The notes under the pieces are model-generated. The model saw only the letters and a list, made by a program, of their open reading frames with translations. It did not search any database and had not been told where the DNA came from. From the NCBI GenBank assembly GCA_013396915.1, contig VWZL01000918.1, positions 78,768-142,767 on the forward strand: 64,000 bases of DNA, given 5' to 3'. The stretch is from Stercorarius parasiticus (lineage: Eukaryota > Chordata > Aves > Charadriiformes > Stercorariidae). Below are positions 48,259 to 61,100 of the stretch, in pieces; position 1 is the stretch's first letter, and each line of letters starts with the position of its first letter. Position numbers and translations under genes: made by a program.

Positions 48259-51200
48259 GTATGTACCACTTAAAATCTAATATCTGCCATGGCTGAAACA
48301 AGTAGAAAGTGATTTCTAAAGAACTTAAATTCCAAAACTCCTCTGTTGTTTTCTGGTTTTTTTCTGGGCTATGTGCTTATCACAGATCTTGGGTTTGAAA
48401 AATAAATAGTGCCAGAAAGTAAACATGATCTCTGAAGAAGTACATTTCTTTTCTTATGTAAATTGTTTGTGTGAAGACAATAATTACTAATGACTTGGTT
48501 GCTATGTAAAAAATATTTATGTAACATTTTACATTAAAAATACTTAATATATAGTGAAGTTTTTAATAAGCTAATTTAATACTTTTTTATTCTGTTGGAA
48601 ACTCAGATGCTCTAGCATAAGTTTTTATCGCATGTACATCTTAAAATCATATTAAATAATCTGTGTTGGTGGAAATACCAGTATGCCCAAGCAACAGTAA
48701 TAACTAGGGGGATGGTTCATTCTCTAAAAATAAACAGTCATATGAAACAGAGTGCATTGATATGACAAAATGACATTGAACAATTTTTTCAGAACTGCCC
48801 GGCAGACTTAAGAACTTCAGCCTAGTTTTGATAAGTAATGTGTTCCCAGTGAAACCCAAGTCCCCTTGACAGCCAGTTGCACTTGGAGTCTGAAAAGCTT
48901 CTGGGGTTTTGTGATTACTTCTGTTAATTTGATGACACGCTGCACCTCCTGTGAATTAGGATACCGGGCTTGGTCCGTTCTTAACATACTAAAAGTAAAT
49001 TAAAAGATGATAATTTAAAATAACTAATTTGATATGCAGACGACCGTGATCTACTAGTATTTGCTTCAGGCTAAGAGCATCCAGATGATGAGTTTACATT
49101 GCCCTGCTTCAGTAACTTAAGCTTATACCAGGTGTAGGTGACTTAAAAATGGGTTTAGTCTTGTAACTTTTTAAGAGGCTTTTGAATATTTTACTAGTTC
49201 TTGTAAATTATTCCTCTCCTGGAAAATTTATGATAAACATTGTAACTTCTAAAACAGAGAAATTCATTTATTCAAAAAATACTCTTGACAAACAAAAATC
49301 AGCCTGAAGATCAGCAAGTGGTGGTTCTTTCCCATGTTTTTCACCAATAACCCAGGAAAATCTGGGAGAGAATATTTAAAGAAGTTTTTTTGTTGCTTGT
49401 AATTTAAGATCATGGTAACACCTAATGGTTAGGCATTGAGGTGAAGCATCTAGGTGAGAAACTGAGGGAGGGAAAGCCAAAGTATTCTCAGTTTCAGTTC
49501 CGTTTCAGGTACTACATGGCCAGATACATAGTAGGAAATTAACAGTGACTTAAATGGTTCCAGAAGATGATTAACGTGCAGTGCTGTGTTGTGAGAACAG
49601 TTGCTGGCATTGGGCAGCTCCTGAATAGTTTCCAGGCCTGGTTCAGGAGTTGACTTGTTCCAAGGGCTGTTCCCAACGGGCATTTTGCCTGCAGGCATCC
49701 TGCTCGAAAGTTTGCTGGTGTGGATGCGAGCTATTCTGTGCCACTTGCCTGGGGACATTCCCAGGTATTCTTTTATCTTTCTAATATACTTATAGCCTGT
49801 GTGTATTTTATAGTGGAAATTTATCCTGCTTTTGTAAAGAATCAATCAACTTTTTTTCTTTGTGTATTAATGAATTGAATTTTTTTCTGAGCATCCCAGA
49901 GCATTGCCAGGGGAATGTTATTCGAGGAGTTTTTGGAGGAGAACGCTATTATTTTAAATACCCCACACTCCTCCTTGCTTCCTGTATCTTAGCTCAGTGT
50001 TGATTGAGCTACTGTATGAAGAGGATGGGGAAGAGGGAAGAAAATGGTACAGGCAGTGGCTGTATCTGGCTGTCCTTTAAAAGAAAGAAGCAGCTACCAC
50101 TGAACTTCGTACAGAGCTCAATTTAGGAAGCATGTCCTAAGAACCTCTACCAAATCAAGGTCCCTAGGCAAGACAGGTGAAGGAGTTCGTGCTCTGTGGC
50201 TGTGAGCATAAGAAATGTCACAGCTTTTCAGCTTGGTTGAGATTAAGGTACTTCAGCATTTGTGTAGCAGCAGATTTTTAGGTACCTGAGGAATATTAAT
50301 TCAAAAGATTTGAAAAGTCCGTGAAGTAAAGCAGTCCCAGACCAATGCAGGTGTTGAACAGAGCTTTAAAGATTCCAATTTTGGAATTAGTCATCTAAAT
50401 CGTAACTAAATTTCACTTTATATTCCTTCTTTGAGTCTGAGCCTGTAGTCTCTTCTAGGATCACACTAGCAGAAAGCAGGAACTACTGTATTCCAGTCTG
50501 AGTGAGAATTAAATATTAAGAAAAGAAACAGTACTTTTAGAATATTTTTGTATAGAAGAGCAGAAGAAACAGTGATTATATGGCTTGGAATTTATTCCTC
50601 TGTGCTTTCTGATACATGTAATGATGACATAATGTTTGCTAAAAATGACCAAGAATAACAAGGATTCATAAGCAGTTGTCAGCTGACAAGCAGATGTCAG
50701 CTGACGAGCAGATGTTGGTGTTAGATATTTCACATTGAAATTCCAGCAAAGTGGCTTAAAATAAAAGCATATCCAGTTGTTAAAGTAAACGTGATACATA
50801 CATTCATTTTGCAGATTGTTATTTCAGGAAAATGGTCTTTGGAAAATGGCATGACTAGTGCAGTTCTTGTGCTCTGGCAATCCCTTACTGCCTTTAATAA
50901 CCATTAGCCACTAGTAAAGATTAGAACAACTCCTGCTCCCCTTTAGTTCATTAAATACCGCAAAGTTGTGGGGAATAAAGAGTATATTCAAGGGAATCCA
51001 GGTGATTTCTCAATGGATAAACCATGGGAGCTGTTTCAGAAGGTTTATGTTAGTGTTACTTCAGGTATCTAGCATAAAATGAGCAGCTGAACTCAATATG
51101 GTTGCATGAAAGCAAATGAGAATAGTGCTGTGATCATATGTGGTATCGTATGTTTCTGTTTTCCTTGAGAAAAGCAGTGAAACATGCTTATATTTAGTAC

Positions 51201-51500
51201 GCTACTTTTCAAGTTAAATCTGCGTGGCATCTAATGTAATTTTGCCAAGGAAGGCAGGTGTTTTTAAAAAAGGAGAATGCCTCAATCATCTTACAGCAGC
51301 CATGGCTGGGCTGGTAAAGGAGCAGAGTAATCTACCCTTACGTACGTTAGGTGGCGTAAGGCTAAGTGAGAATTTCAGCATTTACCTTTAAGAAAAAAAA
51401 AAAGCATAATAGCTCTGTACATTAAACCAGTAAACCATCAGCGTTAAATGATACTGTTTGTTCTTAGAACAAAGTTGCCTTGATCTTTTTATGCTCTCAG
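48259..51500 (+). other. Intron with a small 18-bp tandem repeat
   Basis: A 3.2-kb intron. It holds a minisatellite at 50,671-50,720. A 131-codon minus frame at 49,450-49,845 has no recognisable product. Confidence 0.5.
50671..50720. repeat. 18-bp minisatellite, about 2.8 copies
   Basis: The unit AGCAGATGTCAGCTGACG is present almost exactly twice, at 50,671-50,688 and 50,689-50,706, then partly from 50,707. The copies differ at only two positions. Each full unit contains GTCAGCTGAC, a perfect palindrome. Confidence 0.8.
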
Positions 51501-51778
51501 GAAATAATTTTATCATGAGGGACCCCAGCAACCACAACCAGCACCATCAGAGTCCTGGTACTGTCTCCATTGCTCAGCCTCTTGGGAGCTTTGACCTGAG
51601 CAATATGCAGCCAAAAATCCTATCCTTGCTGCAAACAGAAGTTGTGAAAACATTGGTATGCACTGAAAAAGAAGCATCTGTTACCAAGGAATTAAAGAGT
51701 AAAGATTTTTATTATAACTGCCTAAAAAGCATAACCATGGGTGCAAGGGCTGAACTAGAGATACAAAAGGAAAAATAA
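51501..51778 (+). CDS. ANKRD31: ANKRD31 probable last exon
   Basis: Acceptor TTTATGCTCTCAG, entered in phase 1, fits exon 22. It reads NNFIMRDPSNHNQHHQSPGT, then GSFDLSNMQPKILSLLQTEV, and runs to a TAA at 51,776-51,778. AATAAA overlaps that stop at 51,774-51,779, with GT-rich sequence just after, so a very short 3' UTR is possible. There is also a GTATGC donor after 51,655 in phase 0, so splicing to a further exon cannot be excluded. In mouse the last 50 residues bind the REC114 PH domain. I cannot tell by eye whether this exon holds the equivalent; it has no tryptophan. Confidence 0.68.
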
Positions 51779-51779
51779 A
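51774..51779 (+). promoter_or_regulatory. Possible polyadenylation signal AATAAA
   Basis: The hexamer overlaps the stop codon of the probable last exon. A G/T-rich stretch lies at about 51,793-51,830, where a downstream element would be. If used, it would give an almost UTR-less transcript. In AT-rich DNA the hexamer is common by chance. Confidence 0.25.
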
Positions 51780-52625
51780 GTAAGATGCCATGGATTTGAT
51801 TTGTGCAGGGGAGAGAGGGAGTGCTGTGGAAAAATGACTCTTGCTTATGAGTTGGTTTGATCTAAATCATCCAATAATGAAGTTTTTCAGAGCTCAGTGT
51901 TTTCGACTCTTCTGTGTCCATATTAGAAACATTTTGTTATTTTGATGTCGTTAACAAAACAACTCTCTATCATTTTAAGTACTCAGTTAAGTACCTCCAC
52001 AAAATAGTAGCATAGACAAATGTCTTCTGGATTTAGACAGAGAAATATGATACAAAAGTATTGCTGAATAATCTCATGTAATCTAATTTAAAGGGAAGAG
52101 TGGAAGTGTTCCTGAAGAAGCTCTGATCTTTGTGGGGTTGGCTGAGCTTGTAACTTCATGTTTTCAGTATTACGTTTTTATGTTGATTGCACATTAAACG
52201 CTATCCATAATATTCGTACAATTTGAACAGTGCTTAACTGCACTTTGACCTAGTATTTTTGCCTCTGCCACCTTTGATTACACTGCAGAGGGATGACCTG
52301 ATAGACCACAGCTCAAAGCCAGAGCCATCAGCTCAAACCTCCGCTGTGCCCAATGTCAGGTAACAGTTTGGACTTAAGTGGGTAACAGTGCTGAGTCAGG
52401 TCTGCTATGGGAGACAGTAAGAAGCAAATCAGAGGTGAAGTGCCTAATCAGTGTCAGTGTGAGCCATTGTAAACTGAAAGTGTACCCACATAATAAAGCA
52501 ATTCCTTACGCTTCTGCAAGTCTGTACATAGGCCCTGTAGCTACAGTGCAAAGGATTAAGTAAACCCCAGAGCTGAGTCTCCTCTGCAGAAAATACTTTG
52601 TTATCCCATTACTTCTTTCTTCTTC

Positions 52626-52643
52626 TTTTTTTTTTTTTTTTTT
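52626..52643. repeat. Poly-T run, 18 bases
   Basis: An uninterrupted T run after a TTCTTCTT lead-in. No element body was recognised next to it. Confidence 0.85.
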
Positions 52644-54373
52644 GGTAATAGAAGCAAATAGACATAGTATCTTAAATGCCAGGGAAGAATATTTGGAGGG
52701 ATGTGGTATTTCAAGTTATGAAAAATAGATCGTGTAGTAGATTGTATTCACATTTACGTATCAAAAAACCCATGTTGAGCTGCCCTTTGATATGAATAGA
52801 AAAGTTACACAGATTGTGGTTTATAGGAATTACATTTCTCTGCTGAACAGATGAACAGCCACATCCATGTTTTCTCAAATACAGTTACTAGTTATCGTTC
52901 TGCTTACCAAGATAATGGTCTTATAGCATGTATGCTCCTTGCTGCCCTATTATCTAAGAGTGCTCAATCCTGTGTGGAAATGTAGCAAGCGTGTAGAGTC
53001 ATTTTGTAGCAAAGGTATCTGCTAACAGACAGTGGGGTTTATGCAAAATTAGAGATTCATAATACAGTCAAAAATTTACAGAACTGTTGTTCCACATATA
53101 CACTTCCATTTATAGCTACTAGAATTACCCTGTTAATTGAAGGAAGAAACTTCTTAACATGCAGTATAACCTTTAAAAAATTTTAACCACCAGCCCAGTT
53201 TCCACATCTCTAGCTTATAGAACCCAAACCTTTTGCATCCAGTTCCGAGGAGAAGCTTTTCAGGTTTCATAGTCTGACCAAAAATATTTTTGAAAGCAAA
53301 CTATGAAAAGCAAACTCCTACTTAAGAAGGAAATTCCTTTAAAGCAAGTGTCGCAGGGTGGGTATTTCATTGAGTCTCTTACATGAAGCTTTGGAAGTGC
53401 CACGAGAAGCCCCATAGACGGATTTGCTGTATTTGTTTGCCCTCTACCTTTGTTTCCAAAGATCCAGTCAGATACACAATACCATTGCTGTTTTACTTCA
53501 TGCTAAATAAATTGTGAATGTAAAGCTTGGCTGTATGAATTGGCTTTTAACTAGTTTACTTTCTAGGCTTTGCTAGTCCTGGAAAATGATAGAAGGGTAA
53601 TTAATTTCAGTTTTCTTGCTAGTCAATCTTACCTGCTTGTCTTGTGCACCAGTACACAGTTGTGGTGCTGAAACTGCTGTCTGGGCAGGAGAATCCATTT
53701 AAGTACAAATTAATTGCTCCAGTAGAATGAAACCAAGCTATTAAGTATTTCAGTATCTTCTAGGCAGCTGTAAAATTGGGCTACTAATAAACATCACATG
53801 TGTGTATTTGCAAGAATCTTCTGTTAGGACTTTAAATTGTAAATTCTTCAGAAGAGGGATCTCATATGCGTCTTTGAACTGGTTGAAGATATTACTTTGG
53901 TGTTAGTCCAAACAACAAACCTAGCCCATTGTAATATGTTTTTCCTCCAGTGTGTTTAAAGCTCCATGTAATTGTAATGCAAAGAAATGTTACCTGTTCT
54001 TGAAAGCTTGCAATACATTTTGTGCTGCATAATACTCCAGTTGAGAGCCCCGAACTCTGCTTAGGCTCAGGCAGTTATGTCAGAAATTACTTTCACTGGA
54101 AAACTCTGCTATTCTTATCTTCATGCTTTTGGAGGAAAGCTGGAAAAGATGATGAATGTTATTTAGTGATTGAAAAGTCAAGATATAAATCGAGAACCCC
54201 AAGTTTATTTGTTGTTTTAACAAAATGGCATGCCTTAAAGGAGCTTGATTCTGTATATCTGAATTTTTTGGATTGGGTATTATTGAAGTAATGGCTCATC
54301 ATCACCATCAGTAATGGTGATAATAATATGGAAGAGGAGAAGTACTTGGATTTGTTTAAAAGAAAAACAAGAT

Positions 54374-54430
54374 AAAACCCAAAAAACAACCCAACAAACC
54401 ACAAAAAAACCACCGAACACCAAAACCCCC
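54374..54430. repeat. A/C-only low-complexity tract
   Basis: Nearly sixty bases made only of A and C apart from one G, with no T, such as AAAACCCAAAAAACAACCC. It looks like a degenerate CAAA/CCAA simple repeat. Confidence 0.7.
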
Positions 54431-54995
54431 ATGAAAACAAAACGCCAGCATCTAATATATGTTTTCCTTGTTACCTATAGAAGAATATTCTTCAACTACA
54501 CTATGTCCCTGTTTATGTGACTGTGAAAGACAGGGAGATGAACTGTGTATTCTTTGTATTTTGCTCTTTGAAAGTGAAGTGAGACTGTAGACAAATACTT
54601 TATCCATAATCTTTTTCCACCTCAGAGATATCTCAAGGTGCAGCTATTATACTATTTTCTCTTCTTTATGGCTTGCAGACAAAATATTTAGAAGTATTTT
54701 CCAGTACTTTAAAGTTCTAGGCATTTGCTTTAGGTGCTTACATACTTTACAAAGAAGCACATAGTTCTGTCAGCAGAATTTATAAAGCCATATTTCCCAG
54801 TAACTTTGCATACCAGGACTGAAGTATAGGCTTCCTCCATCTGCACTCTCTTCCTTTCCAAAATCCTTTACCTTCTCTTATTTGACTCTCAGCAAGGTAG
54901 AAGGTGGAATGTTGTATGACAGACTCAGAGTTGAGCTATGTGGCTAGCAAGAGCCAAACAACATTCACTTTTTAGGAGGCCAAAAAGGAAAAAAG

Positions 54996-55009
54996 AAAAA
55001 AAAAAAAAA
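54996..55009. repeat. Poly-A run, 14 bases
   Basis: An A run in an A/G-rich patch (about 54,980-55,011). Confidence 0.8.
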
Positions 55010-55147
55010 GAATCAACTCTCAAGGACTGCATACATACCACGTAAGCCAATTCTAAGAATTTAATGTCTGTTATTTCTTACCTGTCAGTCGTGTTTTTCT
55101 GAAACTGGCAAATGCTTCAAAAGTAGGTAGGTGACGGTGTGATTGCA

Positions 55148-55430
55148 CAGAACCATAGACCAATGTAAGTTAAGTGGGGCCTCAGAAGGTCTGTAGTCCA
55201 ACCTCCGGTTCGAAGGAGGACTAGCTTCCAAGTTAGATAAGGTTGCTCAGTGCGTTGTCCAGTCAAATTCTGAATATCTTCAAGGATGGACATTCCACAA
55301 CATCTCTGTACAACATATTTATGTGCTTAAACCATGCTTATGGTGATTTTTTTCCCCAGTATATCTAGCTGGAATCTTGCTTGTTAAAACTTGTAATCTC
55401 TTTTTGTTGCGTATAGAAACCGTGTTTCCT
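55148..55430 (-). mobile_element. Old CR1 LINE fragment, antisense
   Basis: Antisense CR1 landmarks are still readable though worn: the ACAGAACCATAGACCAATGT start, the GTCCAACCTCCGGTTCGAAG block, TTGCTCAGTGCGTTGTCCAG, and GGATGGACATTCCACAACAT. Divergence is higher than in the copies at 36.1 and 41.7 kb. Confidence 0.75.
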
Positions 55431-55895
55431 TAAGAATCCTGTCTAAAAATAAGTAAATTGACCCCTAGTCAGGAGCTTTAAACACTGGCTTTCTGGCGTT
55501 TTTACTTTGTGAAACAAGTTATAGAAGAAATCATTTGATAAGTGGTCCATCTTCTTAATTCATCAGCTGCACTGTAACATTTTCATCTGCTTTGGTGGTC
55601 CCATGGAGACTGAGAGAAGACTAAGACAAACAGAACTCTTGTAGATAATATTCCTAGAACACGTCTATCTTTTCTTATCTTACTTATGAAAGCAATAAAT
55701 GAAAGGCAGCATGATAAACAGCAAGCTTCAAGGGGCAGTGGCTTCAGCTGCTGCTTTGCTTGAAACAGAGAAGACAAGACTTTTTTGATGCCACAGTCTG
55801 GTAATGTCAAATGAAAGTATTTGGGAGACTACCTGATGATCTTACTGGTGGTGAGCATTCAGATTATATCACAATTTTATCTTACTCTTTTTCAG

Positions 55896-56023
55896 GAGTG
55901 ATTTTTGACAAAGTTGGGACGGAGCTTCTAAACAAAACAATTCAGTCTTTTAAATCACCAAGTGATAATAGCCTAGGAGAAGGCTCTAGAAAGTGTTCTG
56001 AGGCTGTACATAAAACCCACTGA
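55896..56023 (+). CDS. Candidate alternative ANKRD31 last exon
   Basis: A frame with a good acceptor, TTATCTTACTCTTTTTCAG, entered in phase 1. It reads VIFDKVGTELLNKTIQSFKS and about 20 residues more to a TGA at 56,021-56,023. It would join in frame to exon 22 (48,258) if the exon at 51,501 were skipped. I do not recognise the peptide. It may be chance. Confidence 0.28.
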
Positions 56024-58190
56024 ATGAGTCACAGCTCCTGTAGGTTTTGCCAGTGCATGAGAAACATGAGCTACTGGTTTTTCTATCAAATAGCTGCTCT
56101 GACCTGAGCTTAAAATTGATTCATGCTTTGTCTTCCATTTGTTCCAATCTGCACCTCAGTGTGCTATAAACTGCAAGAATTTTAAAGTGTTCTGTTTTTA
56201 ATTACCCAAGGTTGCCCCTGGAACTGCTTCTTATCCACTATCTTGGCACAGTAAATTCAGGTTTTCTAAAATGGTTAGAAATAATTTCAGAGAACCATGT
56301 ATTTTCCTTCCAAATGAGTATACAATCAAGTATACAATAATAACACAGTAAGTTTAAAAAGAAAGAAACATATAGTGGGAACATGCACCCGGCTAGTCAT
56401 ACCAATAAAGAGTCTGCTATGAATCGTTTTAGAGCAATCTTAGCGTCTTTTAATAAAGGATACTAGTGTATGCATTTGTTGTTGTTGAACTCAAACTCGA
56501 TAATTTGGTATTTAAATAGAGTGATTGACTTAATTGAGAAACCAAAAGGCTGTCTGGACAGCTGTATAAAAATATTTGTGTGAGAAAAATGGAATCAGGC
56601 ATTATGTTTTGTTTTAAAAGTACTTGTTTATTATATTTTATTTCTTTATAAATTAAATCTTGAATATAGATTCTTTTCTGGGACGCTGTGTAAATTTCCC
56701 AATTGGTATTTGTATGTATGTCAGTTGTACCTCTGTCACCTTTTGAGGAAAAAATCATGTTACAGCTATACTAAAGAAGGTAAGAGCCACTGAGATTTAA
56801 AGTGTTCTCTTGTTTCCCTGATAGGTTATTATAACATCGATGGATTTCTGTAATAAATTGGAGACTTTGAGTTCCCCACATTGCTAAATGAAAAACTCAA
56901 CAATATCTTAATACACCAATCCAAGGACCGTGAAGAATGATAGTTCAGAATGTATCATATCATATAAAGTGTTTGTTACTGGCTAACAAGTGTATTCCCA
57001 GTGTATCTAGAAGAGAAAAAACAGTTACTGTATAAGGTTATAATGTAGGCAAGAGTTTTAATGGGGAATAATATATTGTGTTTATATCACTTACCTGAGC
57101 AATGCTTGCAAGAAAGCTGTAAAGTATTATTAATATATTACATTTTTCCAGACAAGTAGAAACAGAAAAATTTACTATTAATTGTATCTCTCAAAAACAG
57201 CACATCTTCAGGTCTGTGTTGTGGCAACAATAGTTTCGGCAACATGAAATACAAAATAATTTAAGAAATTTCAACATAAACCTCAAAACTGCTGCTTAAG
57301 AATAAAAGACATGAATTCTTGATCTTTAATCATACCTGCAGGTCCTTTTTCAATGCAGATACAGAGTGTAACAACAAAGGCCACTGTTAGGAGATACTTT
57401 CAAAAAGGAATGATTCTAGGTAGCTAATCTTTTTTTCTGCTTTATGGCATTGTTTTTGCCAATCTCACTGGAGGACAAAAAGAGAGAATGAACTTCTGAG
57501 GAATACTCTATTGATTGGAGGAAGAAATATTGTTTTCTCAGATGTAGCATTTTGTCTAGAAGCAACAGAATAGACTTAATGAATTGTGGAAGTGTGAATT
57601 AAGTTCCACATTCTTGATATACAAATTCTAGTTATAGGCAAATGATGAACTGAACCTATAGATTATCCATGGTCAGTTGTATCTGATATGTGAAGGAAGG
57701 AACTGTAGGCTAAGGGACTATCAGAAGGTGCTCTAGGTCCTTTTGGTACCGCTGTAGCTGTGCTATGAAGTATCTGGTCATTATAGTCCATTAGCTTCCA
57801 ACCTGAAGTTATTTTTTTATTTCATAAGGTGTTATTAATAAGCTTCATTTTTTTTTGAAGGGTTGTAACTAACAATGCAAAAAATGCATAACTTAGGATC
57901 ACCTGATAAATTAATTCTTGGGGGAAAAGTACATTCAAAATAGGGATGTGGGTGGACACAGAGGATCACAAAGCAATTAGCCAAAACCCCCTGGTGGACT
58001 GTATCTTTTAGGGGATGGACACCTTAACTTCTGGTGTCTGACTGTTAGAAAAAGATCATTCCTGTTGATTGGTTTGTTAAGACAGAGACCTTGGACAGCA
58101 GCATTCACAGAAGGAAAAAAGAATTAAGATCTGTATCTCATTAAGTGAATCAAGAACTGTGGATAGACCTGGAAAAAAGCAAAGGCATTT

Positions 58191-58191
58191 N
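58191..58191. other. Ambiguous base N
   Basis: A single N in otherwise unambiguous sequence, lying in intergenic DNA. Confidence 0.99.
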
Positions 58192-61100
58192 TCTGTCCAG
58201 AGACATCTCTTTTTCCAAGATACCAGGTCTTGATGAACTGAAAGGAAAAGTTATTTTCAAAATTACCTCTAGCATGGGCAGAATTCATATGCCTCAATTC
58301 AGTGGCAGCCTTTTTAAAAAGTCAGAGGATCCAAAAACGTTGTTTATGCAAGGCATTAGGTGTCATTTCCAAGGCCTGACTTGGTCTGAATGACCAACGC
58401 CTGTTGAGACTCTTGTATTGTGACTGGTTTTCTCTGTTTCCAAGTTCTTGAGGGGAGTGTGGATAAGACCCAAGAAACTTGAAAGCTCTTAAGACAGATT
58501 TTTGTTCTAAATATTCCCTTGTGGCATCTAGATCAAATGCTGTCACTTACAAGTATGTTGTTCTTAGATCTTCTATTTGCTTACGCATCTGTATCCCACG
58601 TCTAGACTAGCTGCACTGAACCAGATCCATTTGAGTCAGAAGACTAACATCTCCTGTGTCATTGCCACAGATAGTGCAAATCAGTTCATCTTTCCCTCAG
58701 TGTGATAATAATCTTTACCTGTTTTACAGGAGTATTGGAACTGGATTTACTGATAGCTGTAAATTGACTCAAATATGTTGCTTAAACCACAAGAGCATTT
58801 TAATTCCTTTTACAAATAATTTACACAAGAAAAATAGTTAGAAAATGCTTAACCATATCTCTGGATAGCTCCAGCACTTTCTTGCTTGGAAAAAATAAGG
58901 AGGATACTGATGGGATAGACATTTTTAAAAATCTGATCTTTCAGGGGCTATTTTAATGTTCAGAGAATGGTGACTGTGCACAGAAGTGGCCGTCTTTGGT
59001 GACTAACCTTTATGCAACTGGAGATTCTGGTCTGACATTTATATAGTTGCACCACTAACAGGAATTGTCCTTAAATACAATATTCCAGTTCTTAGCAGCC
59101 ACAGAAACAAGGTCTTGAAAAGCTGTAACAAAATGGAAACACAAGTTGAAACACATTTGGAATGGTTGCAAAGCTATAAGGCTGAAAAATACAGATGCCA
59201 ACAGAGACAGAAAAGCTATTGGCAAGCAGGATGGAAAAAGTAACAAGAGACAACGTGTTTTCCCCAGATTTGTGGGGAAAAAATGCTCATTCTGATATTG
59301 ATAGTGATTGATACTTTCTCTTGTCATTCATGAAGATGGCAGAAAACTGAGCGCAGCTAACTGGACAGCAAGGGTGGGAAAGCAGAGAAAGACCCTGCCT
59401 GTGTGCATCTTACCTTACTAAGGTTTCTTCTGTAACTGAGGCACTAAGATGAGTTTTGGACAGCAGTATGGAAGCCTTCGTCCACTACTTACAGCCCGTA
59501 AGCTGCCAGTCTTTTGTGAGGGGATGAGAGTTAACAGACAACAAAAGGGAGAAGGGAAACATCAAAGTGGGTATTAAAAGATTAAAAATAATAGTAAGCA
59601 AAGGGACAGAGAAAAGGGGAAAAGAATTGAGAAAGAAAAATGGAAATCGGAAAGACATTAGTCAGCTGTGTCAGAATATGGAGAAAAAAAACAGGGACTA
59701 AGTGTTCAAATACTGACCCATCCCTACTGGGAAAAAAAGAAAAATTCTCTATTGATATAGGAACTTTGATATCAAACACTGATAAACACATCAAACAGGA
59801 CTCCTCAGTTGGAACTGAGAAGGACAGCTTTGAGATGTATAAATTACTGTGCTTTTGCTAACTGTTGACTGTTACCTAAATTACTGAAAAGTAGAGATTA
59901 GAGAGAGTAGAGATTTTAATTATTCACTCAGGTAAAGTTGTATTTATGGTAGACTGCTGATACTTAATCTACAAAATCTTAATCCAATAGGTAAAGCATT
60001 AATTTGATCCAAAGGAATCAACAAAGAAAGCTGTCAACTGCTGAAAAAAAGTTAATCCAATAGATTTATTTGGTCATGTCTTTATTACATGTTCAAATTT
60101 GAGTTGAGAATTTTTAGTGAATAAGTTAGAATATTGCAGTTAGAGTGCTGGGAGGAGCATTTCCAAAGTAAGAAAGGAATGTCTTTTCTCCAAGTATGGT
60201 CTCTCAAAACAGAATGTTAAATGAACTTCAGACTTTGCCAGACTTTACTTACCTATGTGTGGGCATTTCAGCACAAAAAAGCTTTTTTCAACAAATCAAA
60301 ACACGTTTAAGTCATGCCTGTCATGTCACAGTAGGCTCAGTATTAATGTCAGTGTTTCAGCTCAGTTTCTGCCAGTTTATTTTATAAAAAAATTGCCAGA
60401 CTTGCTTTTCAGATCATTTTTACCTGAAGGTGTCCTTAAAACTATTTTGTGACTTCCCATCCAAGGATTCCTGTTTATGCCCTTTGAAACGTCACTTTTG
60501 TGTGAGTGTGTAATTTGACTCTTCCTGGTGTGACTGACTGCTGCTTCATGAGCAATAAAGACTCTGTCAGGAGCATTGCGATGTAAATTCTCAGGTGGGA
60601 CTTACATTCAGCCTGCCTATCGTTGTTGAAGTCCAAGATATTTAAATATACCCTAGACATCAGATCATGCTTTTTGCTCCATAATGTACTGCGTTGTGGC
60701 ATGAGTGTACTGAAGATGCACGGAGGGCGTGAGATACCGAATGCAATCCTGTTCTCACTGGAGTGAGAAGTTTTTGCTGTGGATGTCATGGATGTGGAAC
60801 GACACACAACCTCACACAGAAGACCCTGCATTTGCCTTTCTGAACACAGACCTCCCACTTCTAATAGCAATTCGCCACTTCACTGCTTTGGGTGGTGAGC
60901 TCCGGGAAATCAGGAAATGGCAGGGCCTGATACCTACAAGATACACTGATTCTTTTGCATTGGGACCTACCGATATTGTTGGTTCAGTGAATATATTTTG
61001 CATATATATTGCCCAGAAATAAATGCAAGATAAAGGGCCAACAGGTGTCACGTTCAAACATGTTTTCTCTGCATTTTGACAAGGATTTGTCTTAACTGAT

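Larger units (their letters stand above)
547..51778 (+). other. ANKRD31: ANKRD31 gene, 23 exons recognised, 5' end outside window
   Basis: This is the span of the one gene I can support. Identification rests on the order of an ankyrin trio with the signature GWTAIHEAS, a coiled-coil segment, and a RAMA-like C-terminal domain (GRIKPGENVLEF). It also rests on N-terminal exons that resemble what I remember of mammalian ANKRD31. The exons sum to about 5.6 kb, or roughly 1,870 codons, close to the mammalian length of about 1,850 to 1,870 residues. In mouse, ANKRD31 binds REC114 and acts with MEI4 and IHO1 on meiotic chromosome axes to set the number, place and timing of SPO11 breaks, notably in the pseudoautosomal region. 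Intron phases match at every junction except through the damaged exon at 27,018-28,442. The start codon exon was not found. Whether the locus makes a full-length protein is uncertain. Confidence 0.93.

Noticed and set aside
54301..54321. Small inverted repeat ATCACCAT...ATGGTGAT
   Set aside because: Eight-base arms with a five-base loop are expected by chance in 64 kb; no other feature of an RNA gene.
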